The translations under genes and the position numbers were made by a program. A model generated the notes under the pieces. The model was not told the origin of the DNA. It worked only from the letters and a program-made list of their open reading frames with translations, and did not search any database. 64,000 nucleotides of DNA from Bacillus sp. 103mf (lineage in GTDB: Bacteria > Bacillota > Bacilli > Bacillales > Bacillaceae_G). Below, piece after piece: positions 1-8,090 of the stretch. Every line of letters starts with the position of its first letter. The stretch's first letter is position 1. The stretch spans positions 62,001-126,000 of the forward strand of contig NZ_FPAF01000001.1 in NCBI RefSeq assembly GCF_900116295.1. The letters run 5' to 3'.

Positions 1-48
1 GAAAGCCCACCCAATCGGGGTCTTACTGCCCTAAAGTAGCGGGATAAA
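1..48 (+). repeat. bcr1 repeat, internally deleted and cut by window edge
   Basis: The sequence shares the central AATCGGG and the terminal TCTTACTGCC...GCGGGATAAA blocks with the full bcr1-like copies at 2843, 23684 and 27686, but most of the middle is missing. It ends in the ATAAA (TTTAT on the other strand) that borders the other copies. Confidence 0.6.
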
Positions 49-75
49 CTTACTAAAAAGAACGAGATGTCCATA

Positions 76-213
76 ATGGCAAAAACATACGATAACGAGT
101 TTAAACTATATGCAGTAAAGTTAGTGGTAGAAAAAGGAAGGAAAGGAGCGGAAGTAGTTTGGGAATTAGTATTATTTAACAATAGTGATTGGTTAGAAAA
201 TCATTTATGCTAG
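76..213 (+). pseudogene. IS3-family transposase OrfA, 5' fragment
   Basis: The frame starts MAKTYDNEFKLYAVKLV and continues to about residue 30 like the helix-turn-helix OrfA (InsE-like) of IS3/IS150-group elements, which binds the element ends. After VVWEL the similarity stops and the frame ends after 45 codons, so only about a third of a normal OrfA remains and the OrfB part is absent here. A decayed OrfB C-terminus lies far away at 57157. I infer a dead insertion sequence remnant. Confidence 0.6.
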
Positions 214-266
214 TATAGGAGAAAATAACATTTCTTTGGAAATAAACCTGTAGAGGTGTATATAAT

Positions 267-1493
267 ATGATGTCTTTTCTATCTGAATTTGTAATATGGT
301 ATCCAATTTGTATGTCTATTATTTGGATGATGGGTGCTATTATATTTTATATTTGTATAGAATCTAAGCAAATACTATCTCGAGATGAAACACCATTTGT
401 TTCAATTTTAATACCTTGTTACAATGAAGAACATACAATTCGAGAAACGATAGATTATGTAATGAAACAAAAATATCCCCATTATGAAGTTATTGTGATA
501 AATGATGGAAGTACAGATCAAACCGTTTCTATTGTGAAACAACTCATTGATAAATATCCGAATTTGCGCTGTATCAATGTGAAAAAAAATTTCGGAAAAG
601 CCAATGCATTACATGCCGGATTATTAGCTTCTAAAGGAGATTTTTTAGTTTGTATAGATGCAGATGCGATATTAGATGTACATGCGTTACAATATATGAT
701 TCCACATTTTTCAACTGCTAATCAAGGAAACAATATAGGTGCAGTAACTGGAAATCCAAGAGTTAGAAATCGGAATAACTTATTAAGTAAAATCCAAATA
801 TCTGAATTTTCAAGTATAGTAGGCATGATTAAAAGAACACAAAGTATATATGGAAGTATAATGACAGTTTCGGGTGTCGTTGTTGCTTTTCGAAAACAAG
901 CATTATTAGATTGTCAATTATGGGATCGAGATATTTTAACGGAAGATATTGCGGTGACATGGAAATTACAGAAAAAAGGTTGGCAAATTAAATATGAACC
1001 CCGCGCTATTTGTTGGATGTTAGTTCCTGAAACCCTATATGGATTGTGGAAACAAAGAGTTCGATGGGCACAAGGCGGTTTAGAAGTTTTAATCAAACAT
1101 AGGGATATCTTTTTAAATTGGAAATATAAAAGTTTATATATCATTTATATAGAACAACTTGTAAGTATTGTATGGTCAATCGTATGGTTTCTCATGAGTG
1201 TCACTCTTTTCATAAATATTTCTTTTACATTTGATTTTTTGAAATTATTTACAGTATCATCAGGGATATTATCGATGATATGCGTGTTTCAATTTTTCAT
1301 TGCGATCATGATAGATAAAAAATATGATGTGAATTTAATAAGAGAATATTTATGGGCTGCTTGGTATCCCATATGTTATTGGTATATTAATGTTTTTGTG
1401 ATTTTAATGGCTATTATGAAAGTTTTAACAAAGCAGAAAGGAAAATTTGCAGTATGGGAAAGTCCAGACAGAGGTCTACAACAAACGAAATAA
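267..1493 (+). CDS. Poly-N-acetylglucosamine synthase-like glycosyltransferase (PgaC/IcaA type)
   Basis: This is a processive family 2 glycosyltransferase of the membrane, expected to polymerise UDP-N-acetylglucosamine into a beta-1,6-linked surface polysaccharide. The 408 residues show an N-terminal membrane helix (about 8-30), a GT-A fold starting at SILIPCYNEE (46), DGS at 80, DAD at 131-133, the catalytic TED at 225-227, QRVRW at 263-267 and three C-terminal helices (about 294-388). This is the IcaA/PgaC layout and length. A ribosome site AGAGGTG precedes an ATG-ATG start. The next gene overlaps its end by 40 bases, and a deacetylase faces it. The family is clear; the exact sugar is inferred. 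Confidence 0.85.
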   Translation: MMSFLSEFVIWYPICMSIIWMMGAIIFYICIESKQILSRDETPFVSILIPCYNEEHTIRETIDYVMKQKYPHYEVIVINDGSTDQTVSIVKQLIDKYPNLRCINVKKNFGKANALHAGLLASKGDFLVCIDADAILDVHALQYMIPHFSTANQGNNIGAVTGNPRVRNRNNLLSKIQISEFSSIVGMIKRTQSIYGSIMTVSGVVVAFRKQALLDCQLWDRDILTEDIAVTWKLQKKGWQIKYEPRAICWMLVPETLYGLWKQRVRWAQGGLEVLIKHRDIFLNWKYKSLYIIYIEQLVSIVWSIVWFLMSVTLFINISFTFDFLKLFTVSSGILSMICVFQFFIAIMIDKKYDVNLIREYLWAAWYPICYWYINVFVILMAIMKVLTKQKGKFAVWESPDRGLQQTK

Positions 1494-1894
1494 TTGTATA
1501 TGATTTGAATTTAACGAAAATGAAATTTTTACAATATAGCATATCCTTCTCTTTATGGTTGTATATTATAATGTTTGGTATTTTTATTATCATGATTTGT
1601 CTCAAATGGAATATGGAGTATACGGAATTCCTATTATTTTTATTGAATACAAACCCATCACATATTCGAATAATGATGTTTATTATTTTGGCATGGGGTA
1701 TTCTCTCATTTTTTTTCATATTTCTGTGGAATACGTATAGGTCTTATAATTTTCAATCAAAAACAAAAAGACAGGTTTGGAATATGGAACAACATGCATA
1801 TATGACATCTCGTTTTTTCAATTTGACGAAAGAAGAGAATATATATTTCCAAACGGAAACATATATAGAAATAGAATACCCATTGGATGCCTAA
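1454..1894 (+). CDS. PgaD/IcaD-like auxiliary membrane protein
   Basis: A 146-residue protein with two strongly hydrophobic segments (about 26-48 and 72-93) followed by a basic, aromatic cytoplasmic tail. PgaD and IcaD are small two-helix partners that the PgaC/IcaA synthase needs for activity. Sequence similarity is weak, so the call rests on size, topology and position: it overlaps the synthase by 40 bases, and AAAGGA stands about 12 bases before the ATG. A later internal Met (position 23) has no good ribosome site. It ends 15 bases before the convergent deacetylase stop. Confidence 0.65.
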   Translation: MGKSRQRSTTNEIIVYDLNLTKMKFLQYSISFSLWLYIIMFGIFIIMICLKWNMEYTEFLLFLLNTNPSHIRIMMFIILAWGILSFFFIFLWNTYRSYNFQSKTKRQVWNMEQHAYMTSRFFNLTKEENIYFQTETYIEIEYPLDA

Positions 1895-1909
1895 CATATA
1901 CTGCATGTT

Positions 1910-2782
1910 TCATGAAGTTGTATGGACCCAATTTTGTATCGCTTTCCAAGAAACATCATCAATTAATACTCTTTGAATAAAAAAAGGTAAACTATGTTGA
2001 TTAACGATTCCTGGTGATAGAGTGAATAGTAAATCATATTTCTCAGATAATAATATGTTATCTGTCTGTGGTGTCCCATATCCATATGGATATGCAAAAT
2101 ATTTAGGTTCATACCCGAAATGATCATAAAAAACTTGTTTTGCTCGTTTGGAATCTGTAATAAATTTAGATATATTTTCACTTTTTAAAAAAGGTGGTTT
2201 CTCATCTTTTTCAATGTAATGTAACTGATGAGTATGTGTCCCCACTGTTACTAGATTTGATCGTGTCATTTCAAAAATTTGATCCCAGTTAATCATGGTT
2301 AATCCATTAAAATTTGGATTTCCTACTTCTCCTGTAATAATGAAAATTGTAAAAGGGATTTGTTGTTTTTTTAAAAAGGGATACGCATAACGATAAACGC
2401 TCTGATCAATGTCATCAAATGTAATCATCGCACATTTGGGAGGCATTTTTTTTTGTTGATTTATGTAATCATATAATTCTTTTGGTGTGATAAATTGAAA
2501 TTGATGTTTTTGTAAAAATGCAATTTGCTTCATAAAATCATCTTTAAAAACAGAATACGTTGTTAATTCTGAGTTTCCACTTACTTTCGCAAGATATTTG
2601 ATGATGGCATTACCGGGACGAATTCGATGGTAATTTAATATGATACACCCCTTTCCAGAAAGTTTTTTAACTTGTGTCAAGGGGTGTTCTTTTTCTCTTG
2701 TCATATAAGCATAAGTATATGTATATAAAATGATAAGCAGAAACATGCTAATCAATAGTTTTCTTTTCACACTATCCCTCAT
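1910..2782 (-). CDS. Polysaccharide N-deacetylase (IcaB/PgaB-like)
   Basis: A predicted metal-dependent carbohydrate esterase family 4 enzyme that would partly deacetylate the poly-N-acetylglucosamine made by the neighbouring synthase, keeping the polymer on the surface. The 290 residues begin with an uncleaved-looking hydrophobic anchor (8-28). The NodB-fold motifs are visible: LNYHRI at 49-54, TFDD at 121-124 (IcaB-type, without the usual Gly), HTHQLH at 183-188 for metal binding, and YPYGYG at 231. It is convergent with the synthase pair rather than in one operon with it, unlike staphylococcal icaADBC. No IcaC-like acyltransferase is visible. Confidence 0.8.
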   Translation of the reverse strand: MRDSVKRKLLISMFLLIILYTYTYAYMTREKEHPLTQVKKLSGKGCIILNYHRIRPGNAIIKYLAKVSGNSELTTYSVFKDDFMKQIAFLQKHQFQFITPKELYDYINQQKKMPPKCAMITFDDIDQSVYRYAYPFLKKQQIPFTIFIITGEVGNPNFNGLTMINWDQIFEMTRSNLVTVGTHTHQLHYIEKDEKPPFLKSENISKFITDSKRAKQVFYDHFGYEPKYFAYPYGYGTPQTDNILLSEKYDLLFTLSPGIVNQHSLPFFIQRVLIDDVSWKAIQNWVHTTS

Positions 2783-2842
2783 TTTATGTTGTGTATACAG
2801 TATGTTTAATATTTCCTTATGTCCAGGTATTTATGACAGCGA

Positions 2843-2999
2843 ATAAAGTGAAACTTCCATCAGTGGAGAGTTTTTTCATCTCCCACTGATGGTTAGTTGA
2901 ACCAATCGGGCTTTTACAGGCAGTTATCCCCCACCTATCTTCCTCGTTTCTCTCTGAATCTTGAGGTGGGGGTCTTACTGCCCGTTAATGCGGGATAAA
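2843..2999 (+). repeat. bcr1-type repeat, full length
   Basis: A 157-base element bounded by ATAAA at both ends. It contains a first hairpin (CATCAGTGGGAGA-like arms around a T-rich loop) and a second, larger palindrome (CCCCCACCT ... AGGTGGGGG). bcr1 is a mobile, MITE-like repeat of the B. cereus group that carries no gene. Confidence 0.85.
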
Positions 3000-3165
3000 G
3001 CAAATGTAATCACTTGACATGGAGCCTCTGTATACAAGATGTTCCCCTGAAAGCCGCGATTTGCAGGTTATCTAGCCTATCATGCACGCCTCTTCGTGTA
3101 AAACAGGTGCTTCGAACTGAAAAAAAGCGCTCAGCCTTATCAAACAGTAAAGTATCCAATCTTAT
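3000..3165. other. Stretch without a recognised gene
   Basis: An open but startless minus-strand frame (DKAERFFSVRST and following) runs through here and ends at a stop near 3014. It looks like the tail of a lost gene or a repeat. I cannot name it. Confidence 0.3.
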
Positions 3166-3513
3166 TTAGTGGTTACATTTGATACCGTTATCTGTCTCTT
3201 CTAATTGTTTCTGTATATGATTCTTACCCCATTCACACATACAATCAAGTACAGGCGTTAAAGATTTTCCATACTCACTTAAAGAGTATTCTACTTTAGG
3301 AGGTACTTGATTATAAACCGTACGATTAATGATCCCATCTGCTTCTAATTCCCTTAATTGTTGGGTAAGCATCTTTTGTGTAATACTAGGCATCGCACGT
3401 TTAATCTCACTAGTCCTCTTTTTTCCATTTAATAAAATACATAATAATACTACTTTCCATTTACCACCTACAACATCAAGAGTTGCCTCTATAGGAAAAT
3501 TGTATTTTTTCAT
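3166..3513 (-). CDS. HxlR-family transcriptional regulator
   Basis: The 115-residue protein is a typical HxlR winged-helix regulator: WKVVLL at about 19, the recognition region PSITQKMLTQQLRELEADG at 42-60, and the wing motif PPKVEYSLSEYGKSL at about 71-85. It has one Cys in the N-terminal half (C25), relevant because YodB/HypR-type members sense quinones, aldehydes or disulfide stress through such a residue. It is divergent from the oxidoreductase at 3806, and the shared 290-base spacer carries repeated operator-like motifs. I infer that it represses that enzyme. Confidence 0.88.
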   Translation of the reverse strand: MKKYNFPIEATLDVVGGKWKVVLLCILLNGKKRTSEIKRAMPSITQKMLTQQLRELEADGIINRTVYNQVPPKVEYSLSEYGKSLTPVLDCMCEWGKNHIQKQLEETDNGIKCNH

Positions 3514-3644
3514 AAAATTATCCCCCTTTACTTGTCAGAAAAAGAACCCTTAATTTCTTCACTAACTTTTTAACTTATACTAGAGCTACAATAGTTCTAA
3601 ATCTAAAGCTTGCGAAAAAATGAATAAGTACTTCCTTTCCCCTT

Positions 3645-3705
3645 CTATAGGCACTTAAAAGTATCTATAGAACTTAAAAGTACCTATAGCACTTTTAAGT
3701 GCGTA
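3645..3705. promoter_or_regulatory. Triple 19-base operator-like repeat
   Basis: ACTTAAAAGT occurs at 3653 and 3672, and its inverse ACTTTTAAGT at 3691, with CTATAG at 3645, 3665 and 3684. The period of 19-20 bases puts the sites on one DNA face. The position between a divergent HxlR gene and its presumed target suggests operator sites. Confidence 0.55.
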
Positions 3706-3726
3706 CTTTAAAGATTAATATATATA

Positions 3727-3777
3727 CTACATAATATCAATATGATCAAAATATGAGATGTTATTGATATCATGTAG
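3727..3777. promoter_or_regulatory. 16-base inverted repeat before the oxidoreductase
   Basis: The arms CTACATAATATCAATA (3727-3742) and TATTGATATCATGTAG (3762-3777) match at 15 of 16 positions across a 19-base spacer. It ends 28 bases before the start codon, so it could be an operator or a leader hairpin. Confidence 0.5.
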
Positions 3778-3805
3778 CATTACTTTTTTGAAAGGGGAAA
3801 TATTT

Positions 3806-4342
3806 ATGAAAACACTTGTAGTCATTGCGCATCCAAATATTGAAGAATCACGAGTGAATAAACGTTGGTTAGAGGAAATGAAAAAATATCCAGAAGACTT
3901 CACTGTACACGAAATATATAAACGTTACCCAGATTGGAACTTTGATCTTGAATATGAGCAAAATCTCTTATTAAAACATGATCGTTATATTTTCCAATTT
4001 CCATTTTACTGGTATAGTTCACCACCACTATTAAAAAAATGGTTTGACGATATTTTAACATATGGTTTTGCATACGGATCTAAAGGAGATAAGCTTCAAG
4101 GAAAAGAGTTCGGTTTAGCAATCTCCGCAGGCGTAATAGAGAAGGAATATCAAGCAGGTGAAGCAAATGAATATACATTAAGCGAATTATTAAAGCCCTA
4201 TCAAGCTACATGCCTCTATACTGGTATGAAGTTCTTACCAACATTTGCTGTATATGGTGCTGAACACAATTTGACAGATGAAAAATTGGAAGAAAGCGCC
4301 AAAAATTACATACTTCACACGAAAAAAATATCTAATAATTAA
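3806..4342 (+). CDS. NAD(P)H oxidoreductase, flavodoxin fold (KefF/YwrO/MdaB type)
   Basis: A 178-residue flavoprotein with an FMN-binding flavodoxin-like fold that reduces quinones or related electrophiles. The start KTLVVIAHPNIEESRVNKRW, the FQFPFYWYSSPPLLKKWFD block (residues about 66-84) and GYGAEH-type C-terminus are those of the KefF/NQO1 family. A longer frame opens at 3758, but AAAGGGG sits 8 bases before the ATG at 3806, so I use that start. Divergent HxlR control fits a quinone- or aldehyde-stress enzyme. A terminator follows. Confidence 0.85.
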   Translation: MKTLVVIAHPNIEESRVNKRWLEEMKKYPEDFTVHEIYKRYPDWNFDLEYEQNLLLKHDRYIFQFPFYWYSSPPLLKKWFDDILTYGFAYGSKGDKLQGKEFGLAISAGVIEKEYQAGEANEYTLSELLKPYQATCLYTGMKFLPTFAVYGAEHNLTDEKLEESAKNYILHTKKISNN

Positions 4343-4386
4343 AAATATTAATTATTTAACATCCTTTTAATTTTTAAGAATACTTC

Positions 4387-4415
4387 AGAGTTCCAAGTAT
4401 AGGAACTCTTTTTTT
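4387..4415 (+). terminator. Intrinsic terminator of the oxidoreductase gene
   Basis: AGAGTTCC and GGAACTCT form an 8-bp stem around a 7-base loop, followed by seven T. Confidence 0.85.
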
Positions 4416-4607
4416 GACCCAATATCAGTATAGATGGGATTAGGGACAAAATAATTTTTCCAAGGAAAGAAGACAAGAAAAAATTCATTGTTAATTTAAA
4501 AGAAGGTTTAATCAAAAACATTAATTAGGCTTGTATTTTGCAACAAACAAAAAGAAACCTAAACCCCTTCCATTGCCTAGAATAAGTTATTTCAGTTCAT
4601 CTTTTTT

Positions 4608-4888
4608 ATAAAGTGAAACTTTAATCAGTGGGGGGTTTCTTCATCCCCCACTGATTATCAGCCCTCGCCAATCGGGCGCATGCCAGCAGTTTATCTTCCA
4701 CCTAACTTCTTAAGAAAAGCGGAAGTGGCTCGTTCAGAATGTGAGGGGGATGGAGCTTCTGACGTAGAGGGAGTTTTTTACCTCGTAGGAAGAAGCGAAG
4801 CCACCGAACATTCTAGCCACTGGAGCTGGACAATGCTTTTGCTGAATTTTGAGGTGGGAGTATTACTGCCCACGAATAGCGGGATAAA
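4608..4888 (+). repeat. Long bcr1 variant carrying an internal insert
   Basis: The ends match bcr1 (ATAAAGTGAAACTTTAATCAG ... GCGGGATAAA), but about 125 bases replace the tip of the second hairpin. The insert opens with CTTAAGAAAAGCGGAAGTGG and contains paired GAATGT.../CATTC and GCGAAGCC blocks. The same structure recurs at 44956. Frames open through it are not taken as coding. Confidence 0.75.
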
Positions 4889-5148
4889 CGGTTCAACTTT
4901 TTTCAAAACAGTACGACTTTCTTACAAACGGTGCATCATTGCTTCAAACCGATAGTTGGGTCAAGCATCCTTCTTAAACTCTCATTTTACGCCAAAACAA
5001 AAGAATCCATTTTGAAAAAAGATTGATCAAAACTCATGAACATGTCTATTACAAAAGTTTACTTACCCGTAATAGAATTAACCTATTCTTCAAACCAAAA
5101 TAGAACTTCAATAGGTGCTTGCTAAAGTAATAACTTTATTGTAGAGAG
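4889..5148. other. Gap without a recognised gene
   Basis: Apart from the 4608 repeat and the 4387 terminator, the 4343-5148 interval shows no convincing frame, RNA or promoter. Short A/T-rich direct similarities (ATTAT-AAACTTTATTTCAAA at 5870, and nearly the same at 14725) suggest old element scraps in this part of the window. Confidence 0.3.
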
Positions 5149-5694
5149 CTACTCAAATATAAAATACCAGTATATCGCTATTTCGTCACTCAGCTGATTG
5201 ATGCCTTTGTAGACATATTTGTCAAAGCCACCAATAAAGAAACCATAGCGTTCATAAAACTTACATGCACCTACATTGTTATTTTGTGTCTCTAACATAA
5301 TCCCAGTCATTCGGTTATCTTGAGCCCAATCTTTGACCTTATCCATAAGTAGGCGGCCGATACCATGTCGCCGATATTTTTGATCTACTTTGATGTCTTC
5401 GATGTAAGCAAACTCATTCCAGTTTCGCCTTACTATAACCAAGCCGACAATATCATTTCCTTCAATCGCCAAGAATATCGCTTTATCTGGATGATCAATG
5501 TATTTTTGCAAGTCAAGTAGATTATCTGGATCCTCTGAATACTGTTTTTCATAAGGAAGGACTTTCTTCACCGTATACTGGATGGAATGCTCCGTTGCTG
5601 TTAAAAAAAGAATCGAATCTACTGTGAATCGATCATTGATGATAACAGAATAATCCAAGTCTTCTCCTGTGAATTTTTTAATAGTTACGCCCAT
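5149..5694 (-). CDS. satA: Streptothricin N-acetyltransferase-like GNAT (SatA/Sat4 family)
   Basis: A 181-residue acetyl-CoA-dependent acetyltransferase. Members of this branch acetylate the beta-lysine of streptothricin and inactivate it. The core RRNWNEFAYIEDIKV, the acetyl-CoA loop RRHGIG, LETQNNNVGACKFYERYGF and the closing EIAIYWY are diagnostic of the Sat4/SatA group. The frame extends ten residues further up, but AGGAG lies about 9 bases before the ATG at 5694 and falls inside that extension, so I start there. It stands alone, with bcr1 material downstream. The substrate is inferred from family. Confidence 0.8.
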   Translation of the reverse strand: MGVTIKKFTGEDLDYSVIINDRFTVDSILFLTATEHSIQYTVKKVLPYEKQYSEDPDNLLDLQKYIDHPDKAIFLAIEGNDIVGLVIVRRNWNEFAYIEDIKVDQKYRRHGIGRLLMDKVKDWAQDNRMTGIMLETQNNNVGACKFYERYGFFIGGFDKYVYKGINQLSDEIAIYWYFIFE

Positions 5695-6025
5695 TTTTTC
5701 ATTCTCCTCATTATCTGATTCCAAATACCATTCATTAAGCGATGTGCAACAGGAACATTAATTTGATTTCATTTAACAATTTGGCCTGTTTGTTGAACAT
5801 AAGAATCCTACATACCTACACAGTATTTTTGATCAAACTTTTTTACAAATTATTGTTCTTTATTATAAATTATCAAACTTTATTTCAAATTTACAACAGA
5901 CGATTCAAGAGGTCCACTTAACACTAAACACATGAAAGTTAAAAATGTATCTAAAGGGGTATGTTTTCCCTGTACATTAAGGAACTGGTTATTTATTTTA
6001 CTACCTTTCTATTTAAAATTTATGT

Positions 6026-6056
6026 TTGACTATGACGTAACGTCATAGTTTAAGAT
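6026..6056 (+). promoter_or_regulatory. MerR-type promoter with 19-bp spacer and perfect palindrome
   Basis: TTGACT (6026-6031) and TAAGAT (6051-6056) are separated by 19 bases. The 19-base perfect palindrome CTATGACGTAACGTCATAG (6030-6048) fills the spacer. MerR-family activators bind exactly such elongated promoters. The MerR/TipA gene is the second gene of the operon, which points to autoregulation. Confidence 0.8.
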
Positions 6057-6077
6057 ATAAAAAAAGGAGTGAGGAAA

Positions 6078-7004
6078 ATGAATATAAAAGCATTACGTTC
6101 TGATAAAATTTATCAAAAGATTTTACAAGTTCCTCAAGAAGAAAAAGTTGAACTATACAGAGCGGAAATGATGGCACCATTTAAGAAAAAATGGGAGATA
6201 CAACATATCCCTTTTAAAACAAATGTGCCTAACGGATTTGATGTTATCATGTTTAATAATGTGACAAATTTATCTCCTACTAAAGTCACAAATGAAATCA
6301 AGTCAGAATTAGAGTTAATTTCTTCGGATAGTTTTTGGTTAGAATGCAAAGATGCAGTTACCAATAGCTTACGGTTATTCACTAAACACGGAATCAAACT
6401 AACCGTGTCAGAATATCTTTTTACTATCCTTTTAGGAAACTCGGAAAGCCAAATACTGATGTTAAGCGAAGGTTACACTGGTGATGGTGGCATACCAGGG
6501 TATATCTTATGTACGCTAGTTCCTAATAATTATACGTTACCTCGTATTAAAGCGGCCTTAGCACATGAGTGTAATCATAACGTTAGATATCAATTTATTC
6601 AATGGAATAATAATATTACGCTGGGAGAAATGATAGTTAGCGAAGGATTAGCAGAAAACTTTGCTACATCAATCTATGGAGAAGAATTTCTAGGTCCATG
6701 GGTAAGCAAAACAAGTATGGAGATACTTAATAAGCGTATTAAACCTGTTATGAAAGAACAATTAAATCTTTGTGGTTTTGATAAAATTAGTCCCTATCTT
6801 TATGGGGATGAAATTGCAAAACTTCAACATTTTTCTCCTGTTAATATGCCCTATTGTGCTGGATATGCTTGTGGCTACTATCTGATAAAATACTATTTGA
6901 AAAAAACAGGAAAAACTATAATTGAAGCTACAATTACACCTGCTAATTTAATACTAGAAGAAGTAGAAGGATTTTGGAATGAAGAAACAATTATTAACCG
7001 TTAA
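6078..7004 (+). CDS. DUF2268 putative zinc protease
   Basis: A 308-residue predicted metalloprotease. The gluzincin motif HECNH lies at 163-167 and SEGLAENFA about 35 residues later would give the third metal ligand. This is the DUF2268 layout ('predicted Zn-dependent protease'). No signal peptide or membrane segment is seen, so it should be cytosolic. The start is the ATG at 6078, 9 bases after AAGGAG; an in-frame GTG at 6069 is too close to the ribosome site. The MerR/TipA regulator overlaps its last 26 bases, so the two are co-transcribed from the palindromic promoter. The substrate is unknown. Confidence 0.8.
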   Translation: MNIKALRSDKIYQKILQVPQEEKVELYRAEMMAPFKKKWEIQHIPFKTNVPNGFDVIMFNNVTNLSPTKVTNEIKSELELISSDSFWLECKDAVTNSLRLFTKHGIKLTVSEYLFTILLGNSESQILMLSEGYTGDGGIPGYILCTLVPNNYTLPRIKAALAHECNHNVRYQFIQWNNNITLGEMIVSEGLAENFATSIYGEEFLGPWVSKTSMEILNKRIKPVMKEQLNLCGFDKISPYLYGDEIAKLQHFSPVNMPYCAGYACGYYLIKYYLKKTGKTIIEATITPANLILEEVEGFWNEETIINR

Positions 7005-7737
7005 AGATATTGTTCAGATAACAGGGATAACTCCAAGAACATTACGTTATTACGATAAAATAAATTTATTAAGGCCCAGTCGTAAATCAAAAAATGGTTA
7101 TCGAGTATATGATAGAAATGATTTAGAAAATCTTCAAATGATTTTGTTTTTTAAGGAAATGGATTTAACTTTAAAAGAAATATCAGATATTATGCGACTT
7201 CCAAAACAAGAACAACATAAAATGTTAGAAATGCATTACCAAACTTTAATATTAAAGCAACAACGATTAGGAACAATTATTAATGCGTTGGAAGATTATA
7301 TATCGGGTGGAGATATATTTAATTTAAATATTTTTAACAATTCAACAGTTCTACCATTACAAGAACAATATAATCGTGAAGCCAAAATACTATATGGTGA
7401 AACAGAGAAATACAAAGAATATGAGAAAAAACTAGAAAAACTCTCTGATGATGAAAAAACGAATTTATATTATAAATTTGCAAATAACATGGAGAAAGTA
7501 TTTAAAAAATTAGCAACACATATTAGTGAATCCCCTTCATCCGATGAGGTTCAACAATTAATTGTTGAATGGAAAAGTTACCTAGAGCAATACATTGTTT
7601 GTGATACAGACATACTAGAATGTATTGCTAATACTTATAAATCCGATAATAGATTTAAAAATTACCTTAACCAATTCAGTGATGAAGATTTGAGTAAATT
7701 TCTTTATCAAGCAATTATGTGCTATTGTCAAAAATAG
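6979..7737 (+). CDS. MerR-family regulator with TipAS ligand domain
   Basis: A 252-residue regulator: MerR DNA-binding domain at residues 4-72 (LTVKDIVQITGITPRTLRYY, NGYRVYD), a coiled-coil dimerisation helix (75-108), and a C-terminal TipAS-like domain (about 130-250) containing FSDEDLSKFLYQAI. TipAS domains trap amphipathic antibiotics such as thiopeptides, or other cyclic molecules, and then activate the promoter. Overlap with the DUF2268 gene and the 19-bp-spacer promoter imply an autoinduced drug- or ligand-responsive operon. There is only a weak hairpin (TACTGT/ACAGTA, 7741-7754) after the stop. Confidence 0.88.
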   Translation: MKKQLLTVKDIVQITGITPRTLRYYDKINLLRPSRKSKNGYRVYDRNDLENLQMILFFKEMDLTLKEISDIMRLPKQEQHKMLEMHYQTLILKQQRLGTIINALEDYISGGDIFNLNIFNNSTVLPLQEQYNREAKILYGETEKYKEYEKKLEKLSDDEKTNLYYKFANNMEKVFKKLATHISESPSSDEVQQLIVEWKSYLEQYIVCDTDILECIANTYKSDNRFKNYLNQFSDEDLSKFLYQAIMCYCQK

Positions 7738-7841
7738 ATGTACTGTTTACACAGTAAATAAAAAATAGAAGAAATGGAACAATGATTTATTCCAGAGAAG
7801 AAGATTAATATTTAAAAATAATGCGTCTGATAACTCTTGAA

Positions 7842-7914
7842 TTAGTTGTAACAAAATACTGTGTCAAAAGTAATTTGTAATATTATTGATTTAATACTTT
7901 TTTGTTACAACTAA
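7842..7914. repeat. 15-bp perfect inverted repeat, intergenic
   Basis: TTAGTTGTAACAAAA (7842-7856) and TTTTGTTACAACTAA (7900-7914) are exact inverse copies around 43 AT-rich bases. It may be a transcript hairpin or a tiny palindromic element. Nothing else is recognised in 7738-8090. Confidence 0.5.
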
Positions 7915-8090
7915 AACTATGAATTGAAAATAAAATACAGACTATGACCCAAAATTACATGTATCTCGGCTGATCCCCTATTTGGTAAATAAATTAGAAT
8001 TTAATAATAGAAAAAATTTTTACCTATTCGTATATAAGAATTGACCTTTTTGATTACCGATAACAAAGATTATGGTAACTAAATTTTATA

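Noticed and set aside
3645-3705. Short tandem repeats as a CRISPR array
   Set aside because: The units are 19-20 bases, palindromic, without variable spacers or cas genes; operators fit better.
4680-4955. 91-codon frame through a repeat
   Set aside because: It lies in the long bcr1 variant; the homologous repeat at 44956 has a different frame, so it is not coding.
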